Assembly (NCBI RefSeq): GCF_037038585.1
Contig: NC_092525.1
Span: 27,182,367-27,246,366 of the forward strand
DNA: 64,000 bases
Direction: 5' to 3'
Source: Patagioenas fasciata
Lineage: Eukaryota; Chordata; Aves; Columbiformes; Columbidae
A program made the position numbers and the translations under genes. Position 1 is the first letter of the stretch. Each line of letters begins with the position of its first letter. The notes beneath the pieces are model-generated. The model did no database searches. It saw only the letters and a program-made list of their open reading frames with translations, and had not been told where the DNA came from. Below, piece after piece: positions 35,743 to 61,015 of this stretch.

Positions 35743-38700
35743 ATGGATAAGAACTTTCAAGAAGAACAGTTTACAGGAATTATTAAATTTACACCTCCTT
35801 TGTACAAACAACGCTACCAGTTCATTAAAGATTTAGTGGGGAAATACAAACCTAAAAAGGTTGGTATGTTTTGTCTTTTTATAAATTTGAAAAAAAAGTA
35901 TTTTGCATTACATATCTCAGGAATACAGGAAATGCCTAGATAACCTACTGACCTAATTACCAGACAATAGTAGTGGAGGAGCTGTTGTTAGAACTGAATT
36001 TCCTTACTAGGCACTTGATGATCAGGCTTTGTTTTTCAGGGGTGCATATAATGAATGTTAATTGATGGGAAGAGGGGAAGTCTAAACATGAAAAATGCCA
36101 GAACCTCTTTTGGAGAGTAGGTTGGCATTGTGGTTTTAATTTAATGCTGAGGATTTTGGTTCAAGCTGCTTTCATCATTGTTTGGTTTTGCTCTCTACAG
36201 CTGATAATTCCATATACAGTATCAGGTTTACCTCATCGTTCACATAGATGTTCTCAGATGAGATGTGACAGAGTGTGGGATTATGTGAGGCTAACTCTCC
36301 TCCACTTTCTTAAGGTCTTGTCACCCCTTTCTGTATTCTCCCCCCTCTCTGCTCCTCAATATGTCAGGGCTCTTGTTTTGATAGTCATCTTGAAATGTTA
36401 AATTGTTTAAGCAATGTTGTCTAGTGTTTGTTCTTTTCTAATGTGTCCTCCTTCCTAGCACCTCCTTCGAAAACGTAAAAAGTTGAGAAATACTTCTGTC
36501 TTCAGTGCTGAACCACGGAACTGATGTTAATGTCTTAGAGAACATTCAAGAAATTGATGAGAAGTGCACCATCAGTGCATTCACATAATCATACTTTAAG
36601 TAGCTAATAAAAATCTCATCCAGTCTATGAGGTCGTGGCACTATAATCTACTCTTAATTAGAATGTAATCAGGAATATTGCATTGGTATTTAAAGGTTTG
36701 AGTTTTCTGATTTAGGATGTGAAATGGGGCGGTGTAAACTTTCTGTTTACCTGCAGGATAGAGGTAAGCTGAACAGAAACAATTCAGGGTTTTCACACCA
36801 AGTACTGAGCAGTGTGTTTCAACCTTGACTTAGCCTGAGAAAGAACAGCGGGGTTTGGTTTGTGTACTCAACTACCTCTTTGGCTTACAGGAAAAAATTT
36901 CTATTATATATTTGACTTTGTGCTCTGAATATCCCCAGCCTTCCCCGCTTAAACATTAGACTGAGCCTGTAAACTTGTTTTATGAAAATCCTTTGCTGCT
37001 AACCTGGCTGCTGGTGAACCTGTTCTCAGTGTTTTGGATAGAGAGAAGATGAGTGAAAAGCAGAGGTCGATATGAAAATTGCTGCACCTTTAATACTTAA
37101 AAATCATGCCTTACAGTTATTTGAGTGAATATGCCTTCATGTGGAAGACATTCTCCAGAGTAATTGGGATGTTCTACATGTACTTGTTTATAGCTGTAAT
37201 AGCAAAAGGTTAATCCATTTGAAACATCTTGTAGGATCTTCGCAAACATTTTTAGAAAGAATTTTCAAATCCATGTCTATACTGCTTGCAACTGTAAATT
37301 TTAGTTATGATTGTGAAATGCTTTATTTTTCATTAAAATGTTATTTCTACATAAATGTGGAACCTTTATTTTATGAAAGTCTCTGAAATTACCTAGAAAT
37401 ATGCAGCATTTACATGTTGTTTAATATCTGATTTACAGGTGGCAGATTTAGGATGTGCTGACTGTACTCTTCTCCAGATGCTGAAATTCTGCAGTTCTAT
37501 TGAAGTGTTAGCTGGGTTAGATATCTGCACAAGTGTAATGAAAGAGAACATGTAAGCTCTTGCATTGTGTTAATTTAAGGTTTGTATTTGGCTTGACCTA
37601 GTGGGATGTTACATCATTTCTTGTCAAGAATTTCAGAGTGAAGGTAAATGCAGAAATAGCAGTTTGGCAAATGAAGAGCTATCCATTGTTATTTAGTTAT
37701 TTTGCACCTGTGTGTAGGGACTGTTGGGCTGTAGGTGCCTGGAACATCACCTAATGTAGCAAAGGTCCGAGTCATGGAATGGCCCTGAAGGTGTGTGTAT
37801 CTGAGAAATACATGTTTGTAAAGGTGCTAACACATTACACTAACTAGTACTATCTGTTTATGCTTATAAATGACATTACTGGGGTATGAAAATCTGATTG
37901 TTTTAAAATGTGCATGTACCTCTCTTTTAGTCACTGTGGTGGGGACTTCATCCTTGTTAATCCTTTTGAGGTGGGAGGGTTAGTTAGCTACATGTTTTAT
38001 GTCTGGCTTAGAAGGCTCTAAAATGTGAACTGTATGTAATCTTTGAAGCATGAGTCAAACCAGTGAGGAACAACAAAGTTTCTCAGTGGGAAGCTGACTA
38101 ATAGGGTTTCAGTTAATATGCAGGATCTTGGTGGTGACATTATCACTTGCTCCTTCTAAAGAATTAAGAAAAGTAACCTTTTATTTAATGTTTACTGTGT
38201 GATTTGTCTGATGCAGTATTTCAGAATGAAATTTGCACATGTATTTTATTTCTCCATCTGCTTTATTTGGAAAAAAAAAGGTTGAGATGCTTGCCTAATA
38301 ACTTCCCCAAAAACCCTGTAAAGTGTGTCTAAGCCAGTCTAGAGTTGAACTACTATCAGAATTTACAAGCAGCTTTGCAAGAGGCTTGAGAGTATGGTGG
38401 AAATTTTTGTAAACGTGAAGGATGATTGCTGGTTTAACTCCTTTGCTTTTTCTGCCCTATTGTAGATAGTAATAAAAAGTGTTTGTATTAGAACTTTTTT
38501 TTTTTTAATTCCTGTAAAATAGTAAACCTGTTTGAGATTTAGAAGGTATCTATGTAGAGCGTTGGCTAGTTCAGTTGCATGCACAATTTATCATGTCTGA
38601 AGGTCCTTTCTATGACATTATGTTTTTAATACTTTTGTAGGCATAGATTGTCTCCTCTTCCTGGTGATTATTTGCAACCCGCTGAAAGACCCCTAACTGT

Positions 38701-41700
38701 TACCTTGCATCAGGGTTCAGTTGCCCATAAAGATCCTTGCATGCTTGGTTTTGACTTGGTAACGTGTATTGAACTGTGAGTATTACACCAACATACTACA
38801 TTTTTCCAAGTTCATTAGGGTTCAGTTTGGAATTTGTCCATACTCTAGAGAGACTTGATCAATCCTTTTATGCAGAACAGTAGCAGAATGTGGTATCTTC
38901 TCACTTGTGCTTAAATTAACCATACTAAGAAATTCAAGTGGTGCTAGCTTATGGTGGAAAAAAGGATATTAATGAAAAAGTAGAAAATGCAAGAAGACAT
39001 TTTCTCAGACAAAAACCTCTAAGCTGCCATTCAGCCACAGTGCCAGTACTAATATTGTAGAACGAGGCTTAAAGTTACAAGGTACAGAGGCCGGTTTGGG
39101 GTGATTTTTTTTTTGACAGGTTGTTAAGAAGATTGAAATACAATAGAGTGGTTTTAGACATACATTAACTTATCCTTTACAGAATAGAGCACCTGGAACA
39201 ATCAGAACTAATGAAGTTTCCTGAAGTGGTGTTTGGTTTCATGGCTCCACGCATAGTTGTGATCAGTACTCCAAATTTTGAATTTAACGCTTTGCTTCCC
39301 AACAAAGCATTATTCAGGCATCCAGACCACAAATTTGAATGGAACCAAGCGCAATTTCAAAGCTGGTAAGTTCACTGAACATTGTATGCAGACAGCTGTG
39401 AGTGTCCAGTAATGTGAGAAAGCAATAGCTATACATTTTCAGAACGGTGTGTGTATGTGGTTTGGTGTCAGTGGAGTTTCACACCTACTGATTTGGTGAA
39501 ACGTTTCTATGCTGTTAAATAGTTAAGCTCTGGAGGTTTTGCATTTTATGATGTTTGTGAGGTTGGCTTGCCTTTACTGTAATTGCTCTGCAAAAAATAT
39601 TTAAAACTTTTATGTTCCTTTTTCTATATCTTTATTACAATTAATGCATTTGAAGTGTAAGGTATTAATTAACTTTTTCACATAATAATACCCTGCTATA
39701 GAAATGCTTCATGAAAATTTAAGAGATGTGCTCACTTTGTATGGTGTGTAATCAGAACACTCAATTAGTCCAGGTAAGAGTATGCAAGCAGTTTTATCAA
39801 ATAATCACAGGAGTAGAGCATGTTGAATAAAGTTAAGGATAGCTTAGTGGGTCATGGCACAATGAAAGATTTTATGCAAAACATATGTACATGACTAAGG
39901 GTTGCAGGAGATGTATCTTAATCTAATATCAGTAGATGTAATAAAAACAAAATAAAGAGGGAGTACAATATATGTCCTGTGATAACATTCAACTGTCAGG
40001 CACTTGTGGAAGAAAATCTATGGTAAAGGATGCCGTACCTCAATAGTCCGCTCCTGGTCAGAAATTGTATCTTGGAAAATTTGCCCCATCAATTAGGTTA
40101 TTTCTGCCATAGACTTCAAAGTATGCAGTTACTTTTGAGTATAGAGTTTTGCAAAACTTGAAGCATATATTTTTCCCCAAATAACAATACTACACCCTGC
40201 CTGCATTATTAGCTGAAGGATGAATACCTTAGAGACCTTCTATATGACTTAAAGTAAATTGAGATTCTGCTTTTTGATATATGTGAATTAAAAATATTGG
40301 TATCACCGAAGGAGTGATGTTTTTTTGAGCAGCAGACATGAGAGCACTTTTATGTTTGTGTTGTGAAATATAAGTATTGAAATATTCTCTAACATACATG
40401 AGATATTGAATTAGTTTACTACTTTTTCATGGCAAATGATGGAAGCAGGTAGTGCAATTTTAGTTTTTAGTTCCCTACTCCATCACTTTTTTCACACTGG
40501 CTGATGTACAGTGGTACAAGATTGGTTTTCATTTAGATGTCATGTACATTGTTGTAACCTTGGTTGGATAGACTTTACTCTTTATACAACAAACCTAACT
40601 ATTTTTTTTTTTTTTTTCAATCAACTGGTCTCTTGTGATTTTGGGGTGTGTACGTTTTTTATAGGTTCTTAAATAATTTTGTTCTTTAAAACTGGTAGTT
40701 TTTAGCTCACTTTTAATGCATTTAAGGCAGTGAGTAAGTAACTGTGTACATGCATATTGTATGCAGATATTTTAGAAATAACAGTAATGTTTGGTTACCT
40801 AAATTACAAATAATAAATGATTCAAACTATGGTAGGCATATGATTAGAGCTCTGATTCAGCAAGTTTTGGCAGGCATGGGAGTATTGGAGGAATTATACT
40901 CAAGCATTCATAGGATCAGGGTCTTGCTTCTGTAAGAGAATGTATCTTTGTTGCTGTAAAAGATAAGTATTTAGTATGATTAGAATAATTTATCTTTCTT
41001 AGGGCTCTAGAGACAGCCAGACGCTATGATTACTCAGTGGAATTTACTGGCGTAGGGCACCCACCAACAGGAATGGAGAATGTTGGGTTTTGTACCCAAA
41101 TAGGTGTGTTTGTTAGAAAATATTCTCAAACCTGTGAATCTGCTCAGTCTGAGAAACCCACTGAAGCAGTTTACAAAATGGTAAGTAAGATTTCCTTCTT
41201 TTAGGAGGACGAATAAAGAGTAACATTTTCTATGACCTTCCTGTGAAGGTGTTCTTACTGTGGTCTACTAGTGCTGTCCAGTCTTAGCTCTGATTAACAC
41301 ACACCATCAGATCAAGAGAGTGTCAATTCTGTGATTTGTGTTTCTAATTGTATAAAGGCCTTAAACTTTTAGGTTATTTGCTAAATAGCAATATGGGTAA
41401 TCATTCTTATTTTAACATAATATTATCCTTAGAATGAAAATTCTCCTTTTTGCCAGGTATAGTGTGACACTATTTTTGTAATTGTTTCTCTAATTATTCA
41501 TCTTGTTAGCAGTGACACAGCTCTTTCAGATACATAAAAGATAAAAAGCATTTCTAGCAGTGTATGTTTTGAAGAAATGCAGAGTCTTGTCAAAATATGT
41601 TATGAAGAGGAAGGCATTTCCCATAAATTTGATTGACAGGACCTGTTTTGTATGCTTTGCCTTATTCGGTAGCATTTGGTGTTATACCCTCATCTTTATG

Positions 41701-43253
41701 TTTTCAGGTAGCCAGTTCTGGGTTTTTTGGAGGCATCGGATCTTGCCAAGTACTTGGTTCTCTGGTGGTGCACATGAAGCCTTTTTGGTTTTTAGCACTA
41801 AATGGCTTTCACTTCAGATAACTTCAATAATATTTTTGTAAAGTACTCAGCTGTGTGTTGCAGTGTGTCACACCAGCAAAACCTGATGTACCTAACTGCC
41901 CCGTGGCATAAATCAAAGGACTTTTTTTTTTCAGAGGTAACATGAAGCAATAATGCAAAAAGAAAAATATATTGGGGTGCTTTTTCAATCTTATGAGGCC
42001 TTTAATTATTTGTTTCAGTGAACATGTTCTAATATTGCATATGTATCTTCAATTGACTTGTGACCTGACATTATGGGAGTGTCTCTTGTAGTTTCCAAGC
42101 TATAAAGACATGCTATACATTTGAAATGTCACCTGTCATCTGCTGCCCTTAATAGAATTGTGAGTTGCTCTTTAATGCTCAGCAAACTTGGAAAGACATC
42201 TTGAGTGACTGACACATCCTAGAAATTGCTTACATTATCTTCTGTTACAGGGTTATTAGGGAAGGAGTTTTGACATCAGTTGAGTTTAAACAAGCATGTT
42301 ATATCTCGTGTGTTTCTTATCGAGCTCAGACTATCAAATTAATTTTTATTTTATGATGTAACTAATTTACAGGAATAAATCAACATTTCCAGATGTAATC
42401 AGTAAGTAAGAAGAAATAGTTCTAGACTATGGAACTTCAGTGGTAGTGTGTTGGTATAAAGCACTTCTTATAAATTAGCAGGAATGAGATTACCTGCCTA
42501 GAGCTTCATGATGAGTAATGTGGAAAGTATGAGAACAGATAAAAAGGGCTTCACGTTGCCTGATGTGCAAGTACAGCTTGCAGATATAAGATAAATAGAT
42601 ATCAACCTGATTGTTTGGAAGTTCTGTTAACTTATCTAATGGCCATTGAAGTTGTAATACATAAAATCAAGTCATATTGTCTGGTTTTTTTTCCTGTTAT
42701 CTGAAAATGCTTAAAGTAATAAACAAAACAAGGTTGAAACAAAAAATATGTTCACATTTAGAAGCTCTTTTTGACAAGCAAATGTTAAAATCTGAGCCTA
42801 TGATAATGAGAAACATTTTTTGTGTTCTTGTATGTTGTAAAGGTCTTCAGAGCTGTGTATCCAAGTCTTAAAGATGAGAAATACCTGAAGAATGCAGTGG
42901 TCAGTGAAGTTATTTTCACAGCACAAAATATTAAGCGAAGTCTGCTGGACCGTTTAATGGCAGAACATGAGGAATATAATAATGATCCTGTTGAGAGAAA
43001 ATTCCAATTCCAACCTTCAATGAACCGTTTTTCAGAAGATCTTGGAAAACTGGTGGTTGAAAAAAGCATGGAACCATTTGTCCATGGAAATGTGGTTTAT
43101 ATACCTCTAACAACAATTTTTTCTTTTCCCAAAGTGAATCGGCTTTGTGGTACCTTTGAGAAGTTATGCAAACTTATTGCTGGCAAGGTCACACTGAGCA
43201 GTGATGGTTCTGCTGTGATGTTCAATACAGAACTTGAAAATGAAGAGAATTAA
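35743..43253 (+). CDS. HENMT1: HENMT1, small RNA 2'-O-methyltransferase
   Basis: Six coding exons join in frame: 35743-35859, 37439-37551, 38641-38775, 39183-39365, 41003-41180 and 42843-43253. They give 378 residues (human 393). The enzyme uses S-adenosylmethionine to methylate the 2'-OH of the 3' terminal nucleotide of piRNAs in germ cells, which stabilises them. The N-terminal [17 protein letters not shown] matches the family. Motif I reads VADLGCADC (residues 40-48), where human has DLGCGD. The metal site is intact: E121, E124 and H125 in CIELIEHL, and H171 in DHKFEW. VVISTPN and the VEFTGVG block follow. The C-terminal exon ends with KVNRLC and LSSDGSAV as in human. The first coding exon is opened by an acceptor at 35728, 15 bases before the ATG. 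The gene is head to head with PRPF38B and convergent with FAM102B. Confidence 0.97.
36459..36524 (+). CDS. Candidate alternative terminal exon in HENMT1
   Basis: A strong acceptor (TTCTAAT branch-like motif, pyrimidine tract, CCTAG) sits in the first coding intron of HENMT1. In phase 0, as required after the exon ending at 35859, it reads [20 protein letters not shown] plus N and a TGA stop. An AATAAA follows at 36606-36611. Together these could form a terminal exon giving a short isoform of about 60 residues without the methyltransferase core. There is no homology support, so this could be chance. Confidence 0.25.
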   Translation, partial: HLLRKRKKLRNTSVFSAEPRN

Positions 43254-43646
43254 ATAACAGATTTCTCATACAAAGGTCCATTAAAGCAATTTAGATGTTT
43301 CTTCAGTAGCTGTCAAATGCTGTGTTCTATATGGAACTAGAACCGCAAAATCTTCTCTAAACCTTCCAGTATTTATCCAACAGCACCTCTCTCACTGAGT
43401 AAAGATGAGTGCTTCTGACAAAGATCCCAGTGACTGGTAGGGTTTTAAAATAGAGTATCGGGGCTAAACAGAAAGAATTAATTCATGTGAAGAAAGAAAT
43501 AAGTATTTATCTTTGTTTTCTATTACCATTTTGTAGCTATCGTGACTAGATTCTTTTTGGTAATCTTTTGTTTGCTCCAAGGATAGTTCATGATAATACA
43601 GAACTATGTAGTTGTGCTGAATAATGTGAGTCAGACAAAGATTTAC

Positions 43647-43652
43647 AATAAA
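43647..43652 (+). terminator. HENMT1: Candidate HENMT1 poly(A) signal
   Basis: AATAAA lies about 395 bases after the HENMT1 stop, with a second copy at 43666-43671. Both are followed by T- and GT-rich sequence, which suits a cleavage region. Confidence 0.5.
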
Positions 43653-43679
43653 TTTTTTGTAATAGAATAAAATTTATAG

Positions 43680-46600
43680 ATGGGCTTTTTCAAGATGAGC
43701 ACATACTCAGCCATGGTGTGGGATGTGGGGTGGGGAAAAAAAAAAAGAGGATAAATTTAATCTTATTGTCTTATCCAGTTTCTCCTACTTGGGAAATAAC
43801 TTGCATCCTGTAAGTTTCTAGAAGCTGAATTTGATGATTTTGAAACTGGTATCTTTGACTATTATGTTTTTGAAAAAATAAAAAATAGCTGTCTTTGTGA
43901 ATGCTAAAGTGGCCTCAGTGTATCTGGGGAAAAAAAATCTGCATTTTCACGTGTAGCAGTTTTCCAAAAAGTTTCAATGACACATTCAGCAGAGGTGTTG
44001 TAGATAGTACAGTTTACTGGCTTGGCCAGGATGACTTTTTCTTAAGCAGAGATGAATTGTGTGTGTAAATGCCTGGTAGCAAATTTTAGATGATGGACTT
44101 ATGAAGACAGAAATTTTGAAGGGTGCAGAGGATTGGCTTGTTCATACAGTATCTATGAAGTGACACACTGCAATTCTTTCTAAGTTTCTATGCGTACCCA
44201 AATTAGCTTAACCAATGATCTTAATGACTGTGTATTTCTTACGAGTAAAGAGTTGGTTAATTAAAAGGCCTCATTCTGTGTATGTTTCACAATGTCATTG
44301 GCAGCTTTGGATGAACTAGTAGTATCAAGCTGACTTAATGTTTGTGAAAGTTTCACAACTTTCTGAAAATAGAAACTTCTGTGTAAGGGCTGGCTGTTTC
44401 ATAAAGAAGATGGCTGCATTCTACCATCTACATTTTTGGAATCCACTTGGAATGATTAAGGTGAAAGATCAGACATAAATGGAAAAGGCAGCTGTAATTC
44501 TCTGGATTGAGAAATGTTACAAAATCTGTAACAGGTGGAGTTTCAGGGAGAGAAGAATGTTTTGCAGTGCTCTGTCATACTGAATGATTTAAAAATGCTT
44601 ACTTAATAAGCTTTATATTTTGTGGGAGATTTCTTCTCCTACAACAAATAGACATGGATTATTAAAAATTAACACAATGTTTATAATCATTTTAAGAACT
44701 AATTAAAATGCATCTTTAATACAATACTTTAAATGGTTTTACTTGTTTTGACATTGTGATATGAACTTGCCATAGTTGGTATGTTAAAGTATATGTAAAA
44801 TTCAAAATTGGTAAATATGCTTTGGACACTAATAAGCATATCTGTTTCAGAATAGCATTGGTTTGTTATTAGAAAATATCACTGCAGATCACTATATTGT
44901 TTTCTTTAGTTAGAAGATTTTTGGACCATGGAACTTCTTCCTGTTTCTCCTCTTTTTGGAACATTAGATCTTCAATGTACTTTATAGCGTGATGATTTTA
45001 AAATGAGGAAAAGGGAAGAGAAGGAGGTCCTGTCAGATTTGGAATGATATTTGCGTTTAATTTTGTATTCGGGTACCATCTAACTACAGGAATGTCTTGT
45101 GAATGACAGGACTGTATATGAATACATGCTTGTTTTTCCTCAAAACATTGTACCCTTAAAGCTTGTAGCTATATATCAAAATGGATTCTATGACTATTTG
45201 GTGGATTAATGTGAAGGGTCCTAAACCGTAATCCAATTTCTAAGGGGTTCATGGATTCTCTTCCCCTTCTTTGTAACAGGTTTTAGTTTTTAATGATATT
45301 AATAACTAGGGCAAATATAAATTCCTACATTCTTGCTTGTGCCTTTCCTGGGGAAAATCTAAAGTCAAACTACAGATGTTTGGCCCTTAGTTTATGTGTA
45401 TGTGCTGAAACTGAAGAAGATATTACATATCGTATACAGAAGTGCTATTTAGAATATATACATTTTAATGGAGACTGCTGGCTTTTAGTAAAACAAGGTA
45501 TGCTATTTCATGTGCCTGCTTTCCACTGGCTTAAATAAATGTTAATCAAGACTTTAAAGTACTGAATGTATCTGTCTTTTCAGGAGCAGCTAAACCCTCT
45601 CACAGGGTTCACTGCACAGCGCTTCATTATCAGGTTCATCTTTTGATAAAACCAGTATGCATATTTGTGAATAAACACAGTATTTATTGCTTCTCATTTA
45701 AACTTGCAGTTTGATCAAGGTCAATTCTGATGTCTCAAATCAGAATGCTGAGAAGAAATTTATGAAGATTAAATGTTTTAGACTTGTGGCAATATCACTG
45801 ACCAGAAGATGGCACACGTCTCAAAACAGATGAACCTGAAGTTCAAAACTGGAAAGTCCAAATAAAGTAGATTAAAAACAACAACAACAAACCCACCACA
45901 AACCAAACAAAAACCAGTGCAGTATCCTGAAATAACTTACTAGCTATTGAGCAAGTACTATAAGGGTTGGTTGTGGTCAGAACTGTCTAATTGTGACAAC
46001 TGGAGGAGTTAATTGTCTGTCTCCTCAGAGACTTTTCAAACAAATAGATCTCCCAGCTAGCAAGCTTCTGATGTGTTTCAGTCCTGGCTCCCATGGGCTT
46101 CCATGGTATTATAGGCTTTATTCCATACTTGTTTTTGTCAGGTTGATAGATGAGGTTTGGATTAACAGTTACAGCTGGGTTATGTGTGACTCATAATGAT
46201 TAGTTGTTGGAACTTTATTTTTCTGCTTAAACTGAGTGGAAGAAACATAGGAATGGGTTTCTGAAATGACAGAAAAATTCTTATACAAAAGTCCTTTGAT
46301 CTTTCTTCCCCATTCACAAACCAAACACATTTTAATGCAGTGCTGTATGCAAGCACTGGGAACATCCCCTAAATAAATGCACTGATCCTAGCATATACTC
46401 AAATGAGGATACTGGTGAAACATTACTAGATCCTGAGGCAATTAAAAAAATTTAAAAATACACCAAAACCACAACATCCTGGTGCCATCTTCTGAAGTAT
46501 ATGAATAATTTTAGTTGTGATTAGAAGGGCAGCGCCTACAACTCTGAATTTAGGCTAAGCTTTGATAGCTTGTGCTTAGGTTTTTCCTGTCACATAGAAA

Positions 46601-49600
46601 TAAAAAGTTATTTAATTTCTAGTTTTTAACAAGGAAGCAATGAAATGAAAACAGCCTCTCCCACAGAAATGTTACCAAATGTATTAAGACGTGTTTGTCT
46701 TTCCCCTTGTCGGCAGATCCTGCTGTGAGGCCGTGAATCAACTCATCTGTCATAGAACCATGTAGTGACACAACAGGTGGGAACAGGAGAGGAGGTGAGA
46801 ATCAGCAGTTGGGTGGGGAGAAGGCAGAACTACTTATTTTGCCTCAAGATTTATAGAAAGTAACTTTTTCCTATGCTAATCTTTTCACTCATGGGATGTT
46901 TTCCTTCCAGATGAAAAAAAAAAAGAACTGTATCTAGATGACACATTTTCCTTACAACATATATGTTACAGAAAAAGCAAATGTTTAAGAAGAAAATCCC
47001 CTAGTAATAATATTTGTAGCTGCTGGTATTCAATAAGGTGCGCAGCGTCCAGGAATGTTTTATGTATATACATGTATACTTCATATTTCTGAGAGAACTC
47101 TCCACTGTGAGGTCCTTAACTGGAGGATTTGTTTGCTGATGAGATTTGCCTTTTGTTCTATTTAGAAACTGTTGATTCACAAAACCAGAAGAGAGACAAC
47201 AACCCACAAAAGAAATTCTATGATACTCTGGTGAATATTTGGAAAAATTTTCTTCCTATTTGATTTGAAATACAGCTGAGACTGGTACCTAGTACAGATA
47301 CTTAATCCTTACTATACAGTTAATTGATTACTGAACTGATCTGAGTGCCAAATAGTTTGTACTATAATTAGTTGCAATTTTCACCAATCTAGTTGTTTTT
47401 ATGTAAGAACAGATGCTTACTTCAAACCAAAAAGCTTGATTATTTTGAGTGTATTGATGAGAGATTAAATACATACCACAAGTAGTTTCATTATAAAAAT
47501 AAGAAGGTAATATGCAAAGTTATACAAACTGCATGAAAAGTTTAAGTAGTGGTAATTTTGTCATTTGCAAGGTGAGGAGGCACTATGCACAGTGCCTTCA
47601 CTTTCCCCATTTACTGCTAATTGTGGAGCCTGCTTAAAAATTAACCTACCAATATGCCTCATACTTTAAAATTCATTTTCATTTGTATAAGACTGACATA
47701 TTAGTTTTCCTCTCCAGGAGACAGATAAACTATGTACTAGTAACGGTTCCATTAAATACTTTATGGACCAGCGATGAAATTTAATAAGCTGGAGAGATAA
47801 AGTCTGAAGAGTAGCAGAGAAACTGAAATGGACACAAACTTCCAGTAAAGTTTGTAATTTCTGCATTAAAAATTGCAGCAACATACTCCAAGCTGAAGAC
47901 GTGAGTTTATTGAATGTCTGAGACATTTGCATTTAAATACAGTCAAAAAAAACCCAACCAACACATCTCAAACAGTTTACTATATGAGAGTCTCCAGTAT
48001 TCTTACAACACAGTTTACAAAAATAAAATGCTACATCTAAATATGAAGGTTATGTTCCACTTAAAATATGCATAATTAGAGAATCACTTAAGAGTTGTAA
48101 CTCAAAGTGAGAACAATAAATTACTAGAATACCATTTTATTAAAAGCTTTATTTCCATGTAAACGTCCCTCGTAGTTAAAATATCTTCTCAGGCAATAAA
48201 ATAATTGGTTTCTAGTAAACAGGATATCTAATCTACGGCAGTTAGCTGTGTCTCCTAACACTGAATACACATCTGGACTGTGGAAATTCCCTTAAGAATT
48301 ACGCAAGTAGCTGTAAAATGTTTTTTTTTTTTTTTTAAGTCTGTTTTCCTCAAGCTGTGGCTGTTTTTCCTAGTGAACTACCAACTACTACTGGTTTTAG
48401 TAGATTTGTCAACAAGTGTAGCCGTGTTAAGGAGTACTGAAAGCAACTTAATTTATTCAAATTTCATGCATCTTTTGGCTTGCAGTAGGATTTTTTTGGT
48501 ACAAATTAGTTATATAACAGGAAAGGAAACTATCATGTTGTTGTATACTAGCAGTTACGTAGTTTCTGTTTAAATTCCTGTGGAAGACAGAAATGGATAA
48601 TACCACACTTCTATTGACAGTAGCTAAAATATAATCTTTGTGTCAATTATTTAACCATTAAAACACTTCAAAGAGATTATAATTAACAGTAGGAAATAAA
48701 AGTGTTTAAGTAGCATAACTAGAAATAGCTCATATTAATCATAGTCAGTAACAGTACTCAAGTTTTAAAATCTTAAGTTTCCTTAAAAAACACAAATAAA
48801 AATCATTTTAATTACTATAGATTTATGGAAAACAAATCCCGCTTTTCCTAATTTAACCTGTTAAATGCAGCCTACTTCTACTTCAATAAAAGGATGTCAA
48901 ACATCACTCTAAGCAGAACTTGAAGCATTGAGAGCTTTCAAAAATGGCCACAGTATTTGTTTTTCTTTAATCCAAGACTTACTGATAAACAATACAACTA
49001 ATCATAACCAAATCAAGGTCATTTTAGTTTACAATTAAATACAGCAGAGCCAAGATGGAATTAGAACTGTGTCACCTAACACATCCCTTTTAAAAAAATT
49101 GATGAAAATGTTAAGAGATCTTTCATCCTTCTTGCCTGTCAGGCAAATCACTGTTTGTGCAAATTTAAATACAGTACATTGACCTCAATATAAGAGTGGA
49201 CAGATAGTGAAGGAAGAAGCGTTCAACAAATCTACTGCACAGTAAGACTTTTTCAGAGTGCAAAACCCAACTATATCTACAATAAAGTGCTTCTCTTAAT
49301 AAGTTATATTAATGATAGTATAGATGTTTACCTAGTTTTAAAGCTTAAGTTGCTTAATAAAAAGTTAAATCTCCCTGTACCTCCCCAGTCTTGCAAGGCA
49401 AGTTTGAAATACAAGCAAAGCACTCCATAACTGTGAAGGATTAAGCCACAATAAAAAGTTGTAAGTGGCAGTAAACTACTGAGCAGGTTTGTAAACAGTA
49501 CCATCCCATTGAATCAAAAGGTTCGTGCATTATTGAACTTAGTTTCTGTGGAAGCAGCTTTTGGACTCCAGATAAAACAATCAAGCTGGCTTTCCTGATA

Positions 49601-50309
49601 ACACACTACCGTGATTTAGTATTTTGACGGGTGATCCCACTTCTTTTGTCACTTGCCTGAAAACAGATGTCACATTTGATGCATTTAAGCCGCTAGACTT
49701 CATTTACCATTAACACAACTGATTACTGACTGGTTTAGATCTATGTAGTGGGGCTTTGTTTGTTGGTTTTTAATACATGTGAAGTTCACCTCTGCTGTTC
49801 ATGATTACAATTAAGTTATGCTTAGTGCTCTTAAGACAAGGTTTTATGTTAAAACATAGCTGAGCTGTTTTGTGGAGGCCTTAATTTTAACTTGATATTA
49901 ATTTTGACTTAGCAGAAGTAATTAGCTTCTCTAAGACTAAAATGGCAGGGAGGATCAAATTGAGTAATTAATTTCTTCAGGTTCTTCACCACAAGTGATC
50001 ACCTGTGTAAAATACTGAAGTGGCCTTCAGTTAATCATGCTTCCAGAAAAGCAATTACTTAAAAAGCAAGTAATTCCACTAACAGGAAGTAGAGCTTACA
50101 AACGCAGCCCAAGAGCTCGCACAAGGTATACATAGCTAAACATTGCCGTCATACCACAGAAGGTGAAGCTCTAAGAGCAAGAGGCATTTCATTACTTTAA
50201 AAAAAAAATCACATTGAGTTCATTTTGCCTTTCACAACTCTTGCAACAGAGCAAACAAAACCAGAAGTATCAACGCCAGAGCTCCACGTTGTCATCTTGT
50301 CATTCTAGT
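43680..50309. other. HENMT1-FAM102B convergent interval, including FAM102B 3' UTR
   Basis: This is AT-rich DNA between two convergent genes. Its right part should be the FAM102B 3' UTR (minus strand), which in this family is long. No recognisable coding exon is present. It contains a poly(T) run at about 48321-48337 and short AAC/AAAC-rich tracts near 45878-45915. Confidence 0.55.
48148..48153 (-). terminator. FAM102B: Candidate FAM102B poly(A) signal
   Basis: TTTATT on plus gives AATAAA on minus, about 2.2 kb after the FAM102B stop. A second copy at 48136-48141 and another at 47906-47911 are alternatives. The choice is not decided by sequence. Confidence 0.3.
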
Positions 50310-61015
<10,706 letters not shown>

